The notes under the pieces were generated by a model, which was not told where the DNA came from, did not search any database, and saw only the letters and a program-made list of their open reading frames with translations. A stretch of DNA of 64,000 bases from Chitinophaga pinensis (lineage in GTDB: Bacteria; Bacteroidota; Bacteroidia; Chitinophagales; CAMDFR01), in assembly GCA_945897725.1 (NCBI GenBank), contig CAMDFR010000011.1, forward strand, positions 1 through 64,000, written 5' to 3'. Below are positions 53,770-62,843 of this stretch, one piece after another. The translations under genes and the position numbers were made by a program. Within the stretch, counting starts at the first letter, position 1; the number at the start of each line of letters is the position of its first letter.

Positions 53770-54762
53770 TTAATTGCCAGTTTTCTTTTTCTTCTGATCA
53801 TTTTCGAGTTTTTCTGTCTTAACGGTTCTATCAATCTTAAGTAAAGAAAGATGCACATAGCGATTTGGATTCGCCTTGAAATCTTCAAGAAGTAAATTTA
53901 AATTATTGGAGGCTGCCTTTAAATTTTCATACAGTTTTTTATCATTCACCAAATTAGAAATCGTACCATCGCCATTATTTATTTTGTCTAATAGGGTATT
54001 GATTTCATTTAAAGCTATTTTAGCCTCATTAACGGTCTGCTTAATATCCGTTTGGTTTAGAGTATCCGTAAAGTGAACCAAATTGCTGATGATTTTATCA
54101 ATTTTTTGATTGTTTTCATTTAGGTTGCCTGTGAAATTTTCTAGGTTCCCAAGTGTTTTGTTTAGATTACTATTCTTGTCATTGACCAAGCCATCTATTC
54201 CATTAGCAATCCTCGGCAAACCAGCGCTAACCTCATTAAGATTATGTACAATGGCTTGTAAATTGTCTTTGTTATTTTTATCAACTAGGCTATTGAGTCC
54301 TAGTACTAATGAATCGATATGTCCGATAAGTGGCGTGATAGATGCCGCTAATTTATCTACCATTCCTAATTGTGTTGTAGAAAGAATGGTGTCGCCATCT
54401 TTATAGTTTTGAGTATTTGGAGCCATTAGAAACTTCACTGATTTTTCTCCTAGAAGATCTGCTTGGTATATAACTGCCGAACTTCCAACAGGAATACTGA
54501 TATCGTCGTTGATTGCATAAGTAACGAGGGCTTTGCTAGTGCCTACACCAGTGATAATAAGGTTGATGCTAGTGACTCTACCAACTTGATAGCCATTTAC
54601 TGAAACCGGATTGGATGGAAAAAGTCCTTCTACGCTTTCATAGACGGCATAGTAAGTGTTTTCTTTTTTAAAAATTTTAGCACCAGACAAATACTTATAT
54701 CCGAATATAAAAATAAGAATACCGATAACTGTTAGAATACCTACTTTAATTTCTTTTGACAC
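53770..54762 (-). CDS. MlaD-family MCE-domain protein
   Basis: A 330-residue protein with one N-terminal membrane helix (about 7-25) and an MCE domain (about 35-115: YYAVYESVEGLFPSNPVSVNGYQVGRVTSINL). A long helical region follows (GLNSLVDKNNKDNLQAIVHNLNEV ... coiled-coil-like to ~300) and a basic end. MCE proteins bind and shuttle phospholipids between membranes. The start codon is GTG at 54762. The gap to the amidase gene is 64 bp, and the whole unit serves envelope upkeep. Confidence 0.9.
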   Translation of the reverse strand: MSKEIKVGILTVIGILIFIFGYKYLSGAKIFKKENTYYAVYESVEGLFPSNPVSVNGYQVGRVTSINLIITGVGTSKALVTYAINDDISIPVGSSAVIYQADLLGEKSVKFLMAPNTQNYKDGDTILSTTQLGMVDKLAASITPLIGHIDSLVLGLNSLVDKNNKDNLQAIVHNLNEVSAGLPRIANGIDGLVNDKNSNLNKTLGNLENFTGNLNENNQKIDKIISNLVHFTDTLNQTDIKQTVNEAKIALNEINTLLDKINNGDGTISNLVNDKKLYENLKAASNNLNLLLEDFKANPNRYVHLSLLKIDRTVKTEKLENDQKKKKTGN

Positions 54763-54826
54763 GATTCAGTTTATTTAGAAGGCAAAATTATAATAATATA
54801 TTGATAATAGGCATGCAATTCAACAT

Positions 54827-56104
54827 CTACTTTAGATAATTGGTAATATTATCTCGCTTACCATTTTTGTACACCACTATGAATGCATCACTATAGCCTT
54901 TTGATTTCACTTCTTTAAGTTTTTGACTGGCACCTTCTATTGATGCAAAGCTACCAACCATATATCGCAGAATACCCTTTCCGTTATCTTCATATATGAT
55001 AGAAGAGGCGAAGTCTTTATCGTATTTACTACCCTTTGCTGCTCTTGAAACAGCGGCATAGAATTGAATTCTGAAGACAAGCGCAGTTTCTATGACAGCA
55101 TTAGAAGTTTCTTGAGCTATGGTACTAGCAACATTTTCATCTAGCTTCTTTTGCTCTGAGGTTGGATTCACCTGGTCTTTTTTAACTTCTACAGGTGGAG
55201 TCGTCACTGTAGTATTCATATTGGATTCTTTTATCACAGGCTCATCCTCAGGAAGTCTCGGTTTTAGATGACCTGATAGCTTGTATTGATAGGTTCTAAA
55301 TGCTCTAAAAATAGCTGAGGCCATTAAATCTTGTCCTTCTTCTCCGGCTAAAAAGTGTTCTTCATCTGGATTTGAAATAAATCCAAGTTCGATAAGTGTA
55401 GCTGGCATGGCTGTTTTATATAAAACCATAAAACCTGCTTGTTTGACGCCTCTGTTCTTCCTTTTTACCTTGGTTTCGAATTCTTCTTCCACATTTGCTG
55501 CCAAAGTAATGCTTTGATCTAAATAAGCATTTTGAGCCATGGACATAATGATGTGTCCTGCTTCTGAGTTAGGATCGAATTCATAGTTGTTTTCAAATTG
55601 ATCTTCTAATTTTATAACAGAATTCTCCCTTTTGGCGACATCTAAATTGGATTCTGATCGATGCAATCCCAATACCCAAGATTCGCTACCACAAGCTAAT
55701 GGATCTGTGGAGGAATTCAAGTGAATACTAATGAATAAATCAGCTTTATTTCTATTAGCGATTGCAGCCCTTTCATACAACTCAATAAAAACGTCTGTTT
55801 TTCGAGTGTAGATGACCTTTATCTCTGGGAAATTTGCTGTAATGTATGCGCCTAATTTAAGTGCAACCGCTAATGCAAGGTTTTTTTCTTTCTTGCCAGT
55901 TGGCCCTGTAGCACCATCATCTTTACCGCCATGGCCTGCGTCAATGACGATAGTTTTAATATTATACTTCGAAGTTGAATTGTCTAATGCAGTTTGAGAG
56001 CTGTTTAGCAGAAATACAACGGATAAAAAGATGAAAAATAAAGAACGGCAGAAGACATTATTCTTTTTAATTTTGTGTTTTATTTTTTTCATCACATGTA
56101 TCAT
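54827..56104 (-). CDS. N-acetylmuramoyl-L-alanine amidase (AmiC-like)
   Basis: A 425-residue zinc amidase that splits the muramic acid-peptide bond during cell separation. The Amidase_3 domain (about 50-260) has IDAGHGGKDDGATGPTGKKEKNLALAVA with His and Glu metal ligands, FISIHLNSS, and the catalytic Glu in TLIELGFISNPDE. A linker (about 275-350) leads to a C-terminal SPOR-like domain (FRIQFYAAVSRAAKGSKYD ... VKSKGYSDAFIVVYKNGKR) that would bind denuded glycans at the septum. An internal ATG at 56092 is possible. It is divergent from lptD with a 34-bp spacer. Confidence 0.92.
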   Translation of the reverse strand: MIHVMKKIKHKIKKNNVFCRSLFFIFLSVVFLLNSSQTALDNSTSKYNIKTIVIDAGHGGKDDGATGPTGKKEKNLALAVALKLGAYITANFPEIKVIYTRKTDVFIELYERAAIANRNKADLFISIHLNSSTDPLACGSESWVLGLHRSESNLDVAKRENSVIKLEDQFENNYEFDPNSEAGHIIMSMAQNAYLDQSITLAANVEEEFETKVKRKNRGVKQAGFMVLYKTAMPATLIELGFISNPDEEHFLAGEEGQDLMASAIFRAFRTYQYKLSGHLKPRLPEDEPVIKESNMNTTVTTPPVEVKKDQVNPTSEQKKLDENVASTIAQETSNAVIETALVFRIQFYAAVSRAAKGSKYDKDFASSIIYEDNGKGILRYMVGSFASIEGASQKLKEVKSKGYSDAFIVVYKNGKRDNITNYLK

Positions 56105-56138
56105 TTGTTAATCAAGGGTAAAACTAATTAATTTAAGA

Positions 56139-58880
56139 TTGGATTTTTTTAGGTTTGTTTTCTTATCTATAGTTGCACTGTCATTATATCTCTTATTGAC
56201 TTCTAGTGTAGGTTTTAATATACATTCAGAACGCATACTGCTGCCGTCTTCTGTTGATAGTGTGTATAAAAAGAATGACAATATTCCTAATTATTCTCCC
56301 ATAGACAGCATTAAAAGTCTTCAACAAAAGCCTTCCAATAGGATAGATACAAATACTGTGCTACAAATGGATACTTTTGCTGAACCAACATCAGAAAATG
56401 GTATTTCCGATCCAATCAATTATTATGCTGATGATTCTATCATCTATGATATCAAGAATAAAAAAATATATTTGTTTGGTGGAGGGAAGATAGACTACCA
56501 GAGCATTCATGTGACTGGAGATTTGATCGATATTGATCAAACAACCTATACTATTACAGCCATGGGAAAAGAAGATAGTTCAGGTAATATAAGTGGGAAT
56601 CCTGTTTTGAAAGATGGTGAAAAGGCCTACAATGCAAAGAAATTCAGTTATAATTTCAAAACAAAAAAGGGCAAAGTATATGAAGTGATTACTGAAGATG
56701 GTGGAGGTTACGTACGATTAGGTGAAGGAAAACGAACAGATGATAGTTCATGGTATGGAAAAAATGTTTGGTTTACTACTTGTAATGAGGTGGAGCATCC
56801 TCATTTTTATATACAAGCAAAAAAGGCCAAAATCATACCGAATAAATTGATTGTTACTGGACCAGCAAATCTTGTGATAGCAGATATTCCAACACCATTG
56901 TATGTTCCTTTCGGAATATTTCCTTTGAAACAAGGGCAAAGAAGCGGGATCATTTTTCCTCAATACGGTGATAGAGGAAAAATGGGATTCTTTCTGAGGG
57001 GAGGAGGTTATTATTTTGCAATCAAAGATAGAGCAGGTATTTCTCTTACAGGAGATATTTATACGCGTGGTAGTTGGGGTTTAAGTACGAGTATTCAATA
57101 TGCCACGCGCTATCGATTCAAAGGAGGCATTTCATTTTCTTATTTTAGAACAAGACCGAGTAATCCAGAAGTGCCAGGACTAAAGCCATCCAATGATTTT
57201 ACTTTCAAATGGAGTCATTCTCAAGAAAGTCAAGCCCGTCCTTTTAGCAGCTTTAGTGCTGCTGTAAACTTCCAAACGTCTAGCTACAATCAGAATAATT
57301 CAGTGTATGGAATTGTGACTCAAAATTTATTGAACACGGTGGTAAATTCTAATGTAAATTATGTGAAATCATGGCGTGGTATGCCTTTTCAACTTTCTCT
57401 GAGTGCGCAACACAATCAAAATTTGAGGACTAAATTAGTACGCATTGATTTACCTATTTTGAATTTTAATATTTCAAGAATTAATCCTTTCAAGTCTAAA
57501 GTTCAGAAGGCAAAGTCAAAATGGTACGAGGTTATTGGCGTCAACTACCAACTGGAGGCAAAGAGTTTGATCAATACCTATGATTCCTTGTTATTCAAAG
57601 AATCGGCCTTAAAAAGAATACAATATGGTGTCAAGCAGGTGGCTAATATTGATGCTCCTTTCTCACTGTTTAAATATTTAAAAGTAAATCCGAATTTTAG
57701 TTTTACAGAACGATTTTACTTTAAATCTGTCGCTAAATCATGGGATCCTGAAACATTGTATATCCTCAAGGATAGTACCCGTATGCTGTATGATACAGTC
57801 AATGGAAGGATTATAACAGACACCATAGAAAAATTTAGGGCTGTCCATGAGTTCAATTTAGGAATCAATTTGTCTACCAAATTGACGGGCATATATAAAT
57901 TCAAAAATGCCAAAGTAAAAGCATTAAGGCATGTTTTTACACCATCAGTAGGTTTCACTTATCATCCAAACTTCGGAAGTAGCAAATGGAATTATTGGGA
58001 CAAGGTACAGAAAGATAATCTGGGCAATTTTCAGAAATATTCTAGATTTGAAAATAGCAATGAGTTGTATGGGGTGCCTGGCGATGGTCTACAAGGTACT
58101 ATGAGTTTTGGGATTAATAATGATTTTGAGTTAAAAGCATATAGTAAAAAAGACTCCGTAACACACGAAAAGAAAATTCCGTTGTTAGATAACTTATCGC
58201 TTAGAGCATCCTACAATTTTGCTGCCGACTCGTTGCGCTTAAGTCCCTTTGTACTTGGTTTTAACTCAAGGGCCATACCTAATATAAGATTGAACTTCTC
58301 GATGGAATTAGATCCTTACTCTATTGATACAAACGGTAGGAGATATAATACATCGCTCTGGGAAACAAAGCATAAATTACTTCGTGTATCAACGACCAAC
58401 TTTAATATAAGCGGGACTTTTGCATCAAAAAACAAATTGCCTGATAATACCGCTGCTAATGGTTTGACAAATAAAACAACTGATGAAGAGAAGGAATTCG
58501 TCCTAAAAAATCCTGAATATTTTTATGATTTTACAGTCCCTTGGTCTATTACTTTTGCTTATAATTTCAATATAAGAAGAGCTATTGTCAATCAAAAAGA
58601 CACCAGTCTAATTACACAAAGCATCTCCACTAGTATAGATTTTAACTTGACACCAAAATGGAAGCTAAGTGCATCGTCTGGCTTTGATTTTGTGCATCTT
58701 GAACCAACCTTGACTCAGTTGAATGTGATAAGAGATTTACATTGTTGGGAGCTAAGCTTCAATTGGACAGCATATCCAGTAAGATACCAAACATACATGA
58801 TTACGCTTAAGGTTAAGTCGCCGATACTTCAAGATTTAAAGTTGACAAAGCGAAGCAATAATAATGATATTGTCTTTTAG
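56139..58880 (+). CDS. lptD: LPS-assembly outer-membrane protein LptD
   Basis: A 913-residue outer-membrane protein. A short N-terminal signal segment precedes an OstA-like domain (IYDIKNKKIYLFGGGKIDYQ ... ITAMGKEDSSGN, about 90-200), then the large barrel with ANLVIADIPTPLYVPFGIFPLKQGQRSGIIFPQYG, the LptD barrel hallmark. It inserts LPS in the outer leaflet. The start is TTG at 56139 and the barrel length is normal for Bacteroidota. It is divergent from the amidase gene and convergent with a giant T9SS protein, separated by a strong bidirectional terminator. Confidence 0.92.
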   Translation: MDFFRFVFLSIVALSLYLLLTSSVGFNIHSERILLPSSVDSVYKKNDNIPNYSPIDSIKSLQQKPSNRIDTNTVLQMDTFAEPTSENGISDPINYYADDSIIYDIKNKKIYLFGGGKIDYQSIHVTGDLIDIDQTTYTITAMGKEDSSGNISGNPVLKDGEKAYNAKKFSYNFKTKKGKVYEVITEDGGGYVRLGEGKRTDDSSWYGKNVWFTTCNEVEHPHFYIQAKKAKIIPNKLIVTGPANLVIADIPTPLYVPFGIFPLKQGQRSGIIFPQYGDRGKMGFFLRGGGYYFAIKDRAGISLTGDIYTRGSWGLSTSIQYATRYRFKGGISFSYFRTRPSNPEVPGLKPSNDFTFKWSHSQESQARPFSSFSAAVNFQTSSYNQNNSVYGIVTQNLLNTVVNSNVNYVKSWRGMPFQLSLSAQHNQNLRTKLVRIDLPILNFNISRINPFKSKVQKAKSKWYEVIGVNYQLEAKSLINTYDSLLFKESALKRIQYGVKQVANIDAPFSLFKYLKVNPNFSFTERFYFKSVAKSWDPETLYILKDSTRMLYDTVNGRIITDTIEKFRAVHEFNLGINLSTKLTGIYKFKNAKVKALRHVFTPSVGFTYHPNFGSSKWNYWDKVQKDNLGNFQKYSRFENSNELYGVPGDGLQGTMSFGINNDFELKAYSKKDSVTHEKKIPLLDNLSLRASYNFAADSLRLSPFVLGFNSRAIPNIRLNFSMELDPYSIDTNGRRYNTSLWETKHKLLRVSTTNFNISGTFASKNKLPDNTAANGLTNKTTDEEKEFVLKNPEYFYDFTVPWSITFAYNFNIRRAIVNQKDTSLITQSISTSIDFNLTPKWKLSASSGFDFVHLEPTLTQLNVIRDLHCWELSFNWTAYPVRYQTYMITLKVKSPILQDLKLTKRSNNNDIVF

Positions 58881-58963
58881 CAACAATATTTAATGTTGAG
58901 TTACTAGAAGTCTTTTTCTTTCTAAATTATTGTGATAGTGATCTATAAGGAGCTTTTTCGATT

Positions 58964-59000
58964 ACAAAAAATGCCATCGATAATCGATGGCATTTTTTGT
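58964..59000. terminator. Strong bidirectional terminator
   Basis: Perfect 17-bp arms (58964-58980 and 58984-59000) around a TAA loop, with A- and T-runs. It separates lptD from the convergent giant T9SS protein. Confidence 0.9.
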
Positions 59001-59020
59001 ATTGAGTTATCGAGGAGCTT

Positions 59021-62000
59021 TTATTGCTTAATGATGGACTTTGAATAATTTTCAGTTCCGTTACTGGATTTGATAATGTATGTCCCATTCGGATAAGTGC
59101 TAAAATCCAATTCAACTTTTGTAGCATTTTGTATGTCGCATAAACGATGAACTAATTTTCCAGATAGATCATATACTTCAATACTTGTTATGGCTTCATT
59201 GCTCTCAATGATTAAGGTGTTCAACACTGGATTAGGATAGATTTTTAAAGCATTCATCCATGCAGATAAATCTGCAATGCCAATTTGTGTGCTATCATTG
59301 TCTACAATCACCAAGGTATAATTTTTAGTGCCTAGTTTTGCTCCATTGGTTGCATTTGATAAGGATATAATCACTTGTTCGTTCAATTCGTCTATGATGT
59401 CCTCTATCACGTTAATTTGCAATGTTCTCAAAGTATCTCCAGAAAGAAATGTGATTGTAGTATCGCGATAAGTAAAGTCAGTTCCTGGTGTAGCATCTCC
59501 ACTTAAGTAGTGAACATCTACACTTGTTGGATTAGCACTGATGCCATTCATTTTGACATTAAAGGTTGTAAGGGCAACATTCTCTACCACGCTGCTTCCA
59601 GCACCTTGCATATAAACTAGCAGTGAGTCATTATCACGAATATTAATTGTTAGAACAGAATCTATCAAAATGGCACCCGCAGTTGGATTTCTAAGTCTAA
59701 TTGTGATTGTTTCGATACCTTCTACTAATAGATCTTCTAAGATGCTTACTGTTTGAACCCCACCTACAGGAAAGTTTACGGTTGTTGAGGTATAAGTATA
59801 ATCAGAACCTGCACTGGCTGTAGACGTGGATGCATCAGCTAAAACATCCACACTAAAAGCCGTGCCAGATGGATTTACTATGGTAAAATTAAACGTAGTT
59901 GAACCGCTACCTTCTGAAATGTTTGTCAATATAGGAGTGACTGAAATGGTAGGAGGGATAGGCGGTACAGGTGTTCCGCAAGGCATGATCTGATGAGCTC
60001 CTAATGAATCTGTCATATCAATAGAAAAGGATTGCCATTCATTAACGGCACTAGTCCAGTTCTTATTTCCTTGATAAGTGTATGCACTTCTTATGAGTGT
60101 GTGATCCATCGTAGAACCTGCTCCAACAGTCCAAGAGGTTCCAGGATCTACTCCAATGATACCAATGATATCAAGGGTGTCAGTCAAGTAATTCAAGGAC
60201 AATGCATCATCTCCATTGAAATTCATAAAACCAGTTGTATCATCAGAAGCCAATATGATGGCAGTATTCGCATTATTATTAGAAATGACAAACACATCAC
60301 CAGCGGCGATGCTACCACTTAATGCTTTAGTACCGGATGGAACAGAGGCGCCGTTGATATATTTTACAAGTGTATAACCAGAAAGATTAATCGCAGCACT
60401 TGTGGGGTTGTATATTTCTATTGATTTATTGTTAGAGCTACCTTCTATGTACTCACTAAAAAACAGATTGGAGCAATCACCTGTTGGAAGGACATCATTA
60501 TCGATGATATTAACTGTAAACATTGAATCATCTATCAAAGCTCCATTCGTAGGATTGGAAATTTTTAGGGTAAAATTCTCAATTCCTTCAAACAAAGCAT
60601 CATCGATAATTGTGAAAGAAACATTTTGTGGCGTTGTTGAAGAAGCAGGGAATGTAACAGTTACAGGTGTAAAAGTATAGTCAGCTCCAGTGGTGGCAGA
60701 TCCCGCAATCAATGTCACATCGACAGAGGTTGTAAGAGCGCTTGGTGCGGAAATCATCACATCTGCATTTAATGTACCCGCTGCTTCGTCATAAGTCATC
60801 GTAGTAGTGTCCCAATAAACTCGCAATACATCATCATCAATGATTGTGATTGTATGCAATGAATCTATAAATCTTGCTCGGTTGGTAGCATTCGATAAGT
60901 TTAACTTCACTGTTTCATTCGATTCGGGAACAAGGTCATTTAAGATAGATACAGTAAACGTTTGTGAGTCTGAAGATGAGGGTAAAAAGGTTAATGTAAG
61001 GGGTGTAAAGCTAAAGTCTGAAATAGTGGCAGTGCTAGATGAATCCAAAACAACATCAACTCTTGTTGTATCAGAGCTAGGAGAGCTGATATTTACTTGA
61101 ACTGTTACTGTTGAAACAGCTTCGCTCACAGAGCTTGAGATGGTTCTAAAACTTAGATATGGAATGATGACCGATGCAAAAGTATCGTTTATTGCAAGTG
61201 GTGTCAGCAGTGAGAGATTTCTAAATGATCCTATGCCATTCGGGATCCTCGAAAACGAAGTATCCGCAATGCCTCCAATATATGAAACAGAGTCTAATAA
61301 TCTACCTAAAGCATTGGTCATTGAGACACCACCTGTCACATTACTTAAAGTGAAATTGGTATGTATTCCTAAGCTTGAAGTATCTGTATCGCACCATACT
61401 ACTAAATAACCTGATGCTGGCAGGGTAGTACCAACTGGGAAAGTATAATTATACCAACTAGTAGAGCTATTGCCAAGACTAGATCCACCTAAATCAATGG
61501 CTGAAGGCGTTAGATTAAAAAGTTCGATATAATCAGAATGCATTCCTCCTGGATTAACAACAGATGAAGCCATATTATTATTCACAAATTCATTTATCAC
61601 GACAGCGCCTAAAAGCGCTGGGCTTGCGCTACCTGAGGTATTTGGAGTGACACAAATATTATCAATAGCAACTTCATCTCGGCTTCCTGCTCCTCCATTG
61701 TCCTTTATATTCCATCTTAAATAAAGATAAGCACTCGTGCCTACAGTAAAACCAGTGAGGGTAACGGATCTATTCACCGAATCAACTAAGCCTGTAGAAT
61801 CGGCAATAGTACTATATTTTAAACTCGGTACTTGATAGTACGTAACATTATCCATCGAATACAAGAAATTGATACTAGTTGATCTGAACTGGTCATTTTT
61901 AGAGAATAAATCATACACCACATCGAAGTTGTTGAGTGTAGATCCAGTTGCGTTTTGAATCCTCATGGTAATTGTTCCATTCGTCATATCTGATCCAGTA

Positions 62001-62626
62001 CCTTGAACCATAAAATTTTCATTAGGCGTAATTGAGTATAGACCACCAGTTGTTGATGCTCCCCATGTGGTAGTCCCCCTTGTATAGTCTGACGAAGCAG
62101 TAGTGCGTGTTCCACCGAAAGCTAAAATGCCATCACTAAGACCAGTGATAGCCCATGAATTAGAATTTAACTGACCAGCAATTGGTGATGGAGAGAAGCC
62201 TGATGCAGTATATCCAGTAAAATTCTCACATACCGATGCACCAATACTTCCAAAAGAATAACTACTAGGACCCGCTGCAGCAACAATAATAATTCCTTTC
62301 ATTCCCATACCTGCATGTGGTGTACAAACATAATAATGCGTTCCCAAAGTTAAGCCAGTGGAGGATGTGAGCAACCCACCTCCATACGGTAAAGAGAAGC
62401 CACCAACTAATGGAGTACTACCACTTGCTGACCAAGTCGCAAATGAAACCTCAACTGCATTGTGGCTTGAAGAGATCGAAAAATTGACAGAATCTCCATT
62501 TGCAATGGTTATGGAGGCTGGTGAAAAAGTAAAGCCTGAAGCTGTTATCGTGCTTGTTGCGGCAAAACTTTTTTGAATAGTGAATAGACTAAAAAAAGTC
62601 AATAAGAGAAAGTAATTTTTTTTCAT
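59021..62626 (-). CDS. Giant T9SS type A protein with cupredoxin, lamin-tail and Calx-beta domains
   Basis: A 1201-residue secreted protein. A signal peptide (about 1-22) is followed by a plastocyanin-like domain (about 23-115) whose ligand set is kept: His in SSHNAVEV, Cys and His in YYVCTPHAGMGMKG, and a Met. Then come a lamin-tail domain (VVINEFVNNNMASSVVNPGG), Calx-beta units (VNISSPSSDTTRVDVVL, FLPSSSDSQTF; LKISNPTNGALIDDSMFTVNI), a second lamin-tail domain (FFSEYIEGSSNNKSIEIYNP), more Calx-beta units and the type A sorting tail (LKIYPNPVLNTLII). The frame runs to 62707, but the ATG at 62626 gives the natural signal peptide. Confidence 0.9.
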   Translation of the reverse strand: MKKNYFLLLTFFSLFTIQKSFAATSTITASGFTFSPASITIANGDSVNFSISSSHNAVEVSFATWSASGSTPLVGGFSLPYGGGLLTSSTGLTLGTHYYVCTPHAGMGMKGIIIVAAAGPSSYSFGSIGASVCENFTGYTASGFSPSPIAGQLNSNSWAITGLSDGILAFGGTRTTASSDYTRGTTTWGASTTGGLYSITPNENFMVQGTGSDMTNGTITMRIQNATGSTLNNFDVVYDLFSKNDQFRSTSINFLYSMDNVTYYQVPSLKYSTIADSTGLVDSVNRSVTLTGFTVGTSAYLYLRWNIKDNGGAGSRDEVAIDNICVTPNTSGSASPALLGAVVINEFVNNNMASSVVNPGGMHSDYIELFNLTPSAIDLGGSSLGNSSTSWYNYTFPVGTTLPASGYLVVWCDTDTSSLGIHTNFTLSNVTGGVSMTNALGRLLDSVSYIGGIADTSFSRIPNGIGSFRNLSLLTPLAINDTFASVIIPYLSFRTISSSVSEAVSTVTVQVNISSPSSDTTRVDVVLDSSSTATISDFSFTPLTLTFLPSSSDSQTFTVSILNDLVPESNETVKLNLSNATNRARFIDSLHTITIIDDDVLRVYWDTTTMTYDEAAGTLNADVMISAPSALTTSVDVTLIAGSATTGADYTFTPVTVTFPASSTTPQNVSFTIIDDALFEGIENFTLKISNPTNGALIDDSMFTVNIIDNDVLPTGDCSNLFFSEYIEGSSNNKSIEIYNPTSAAINLSGYTLVKYINGASVPSGTKALSGSIAAGDVFVISNNNANTAIILASDDTTGFMNFNGDDALSLNYLTDTLDIIGIIGVDPGTSWTVGAGSTMDHTLIRSAYTYQGNKNWTSAVNEWQSFSIDMTDSLGAHQIMPCGTPVPPIPPTISVTPILTNISEGSGSTTFNFTIVNPSGTAFSVDVLADASTSTASAGSDYTYTSTTVNFPVGGVQTVSILEDLLVEGIETITIRLRNPTAGAILIDSVLTINIRDNDSLLVYMQGAGSSVVENVALTTFNVKMNGISANPTSVDVHYLSGDATPGTDFTYRDTTITFLSGDTLRTLQINVIEDIIDELNEQVIISLSNATNGAKLGTKNYTLVIVDNDSTQIGIADLSAWMNALKIYPNPVLNTLIIESNEAITSIEVYDLSGKLVHRLCDIQNATKVELDFSTYPNGTYIIKSSNGTENYSKSIIKQ

Positions 62627-62645
62627 TTTGTAATTTATTAATATA

Positions 62646-62676
62646 CAAAGTAACGAAATAAGGTTGAGAGCGCCAA
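62646..62676 (-). promoter_or_regulatory. Near-consensus promoter of the giant Calx-beta protein
   Basis: On the minus strand TTG (62676-62674), a 20-nt spacer and TTACTTTG (62653-62646), one base off TAnnTTTG. It lies about 20 bp before the start codon. Confidence 0.55.
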
Positions 62677-62843
62677 TTAATTGAGCAAAGAGTTGATAAG
62701 TGGTCAATTACAGTAATAAGTGTACTTTGAATATGAATTGTTATGTTTGATTAAAGTCAATTGCCTAACAGAAATGATATATTTCTATGCTCTTTTAGAA
62801 GGATATAGCGTATAAGAATCCAATAATCATATCTGCATAGTAG

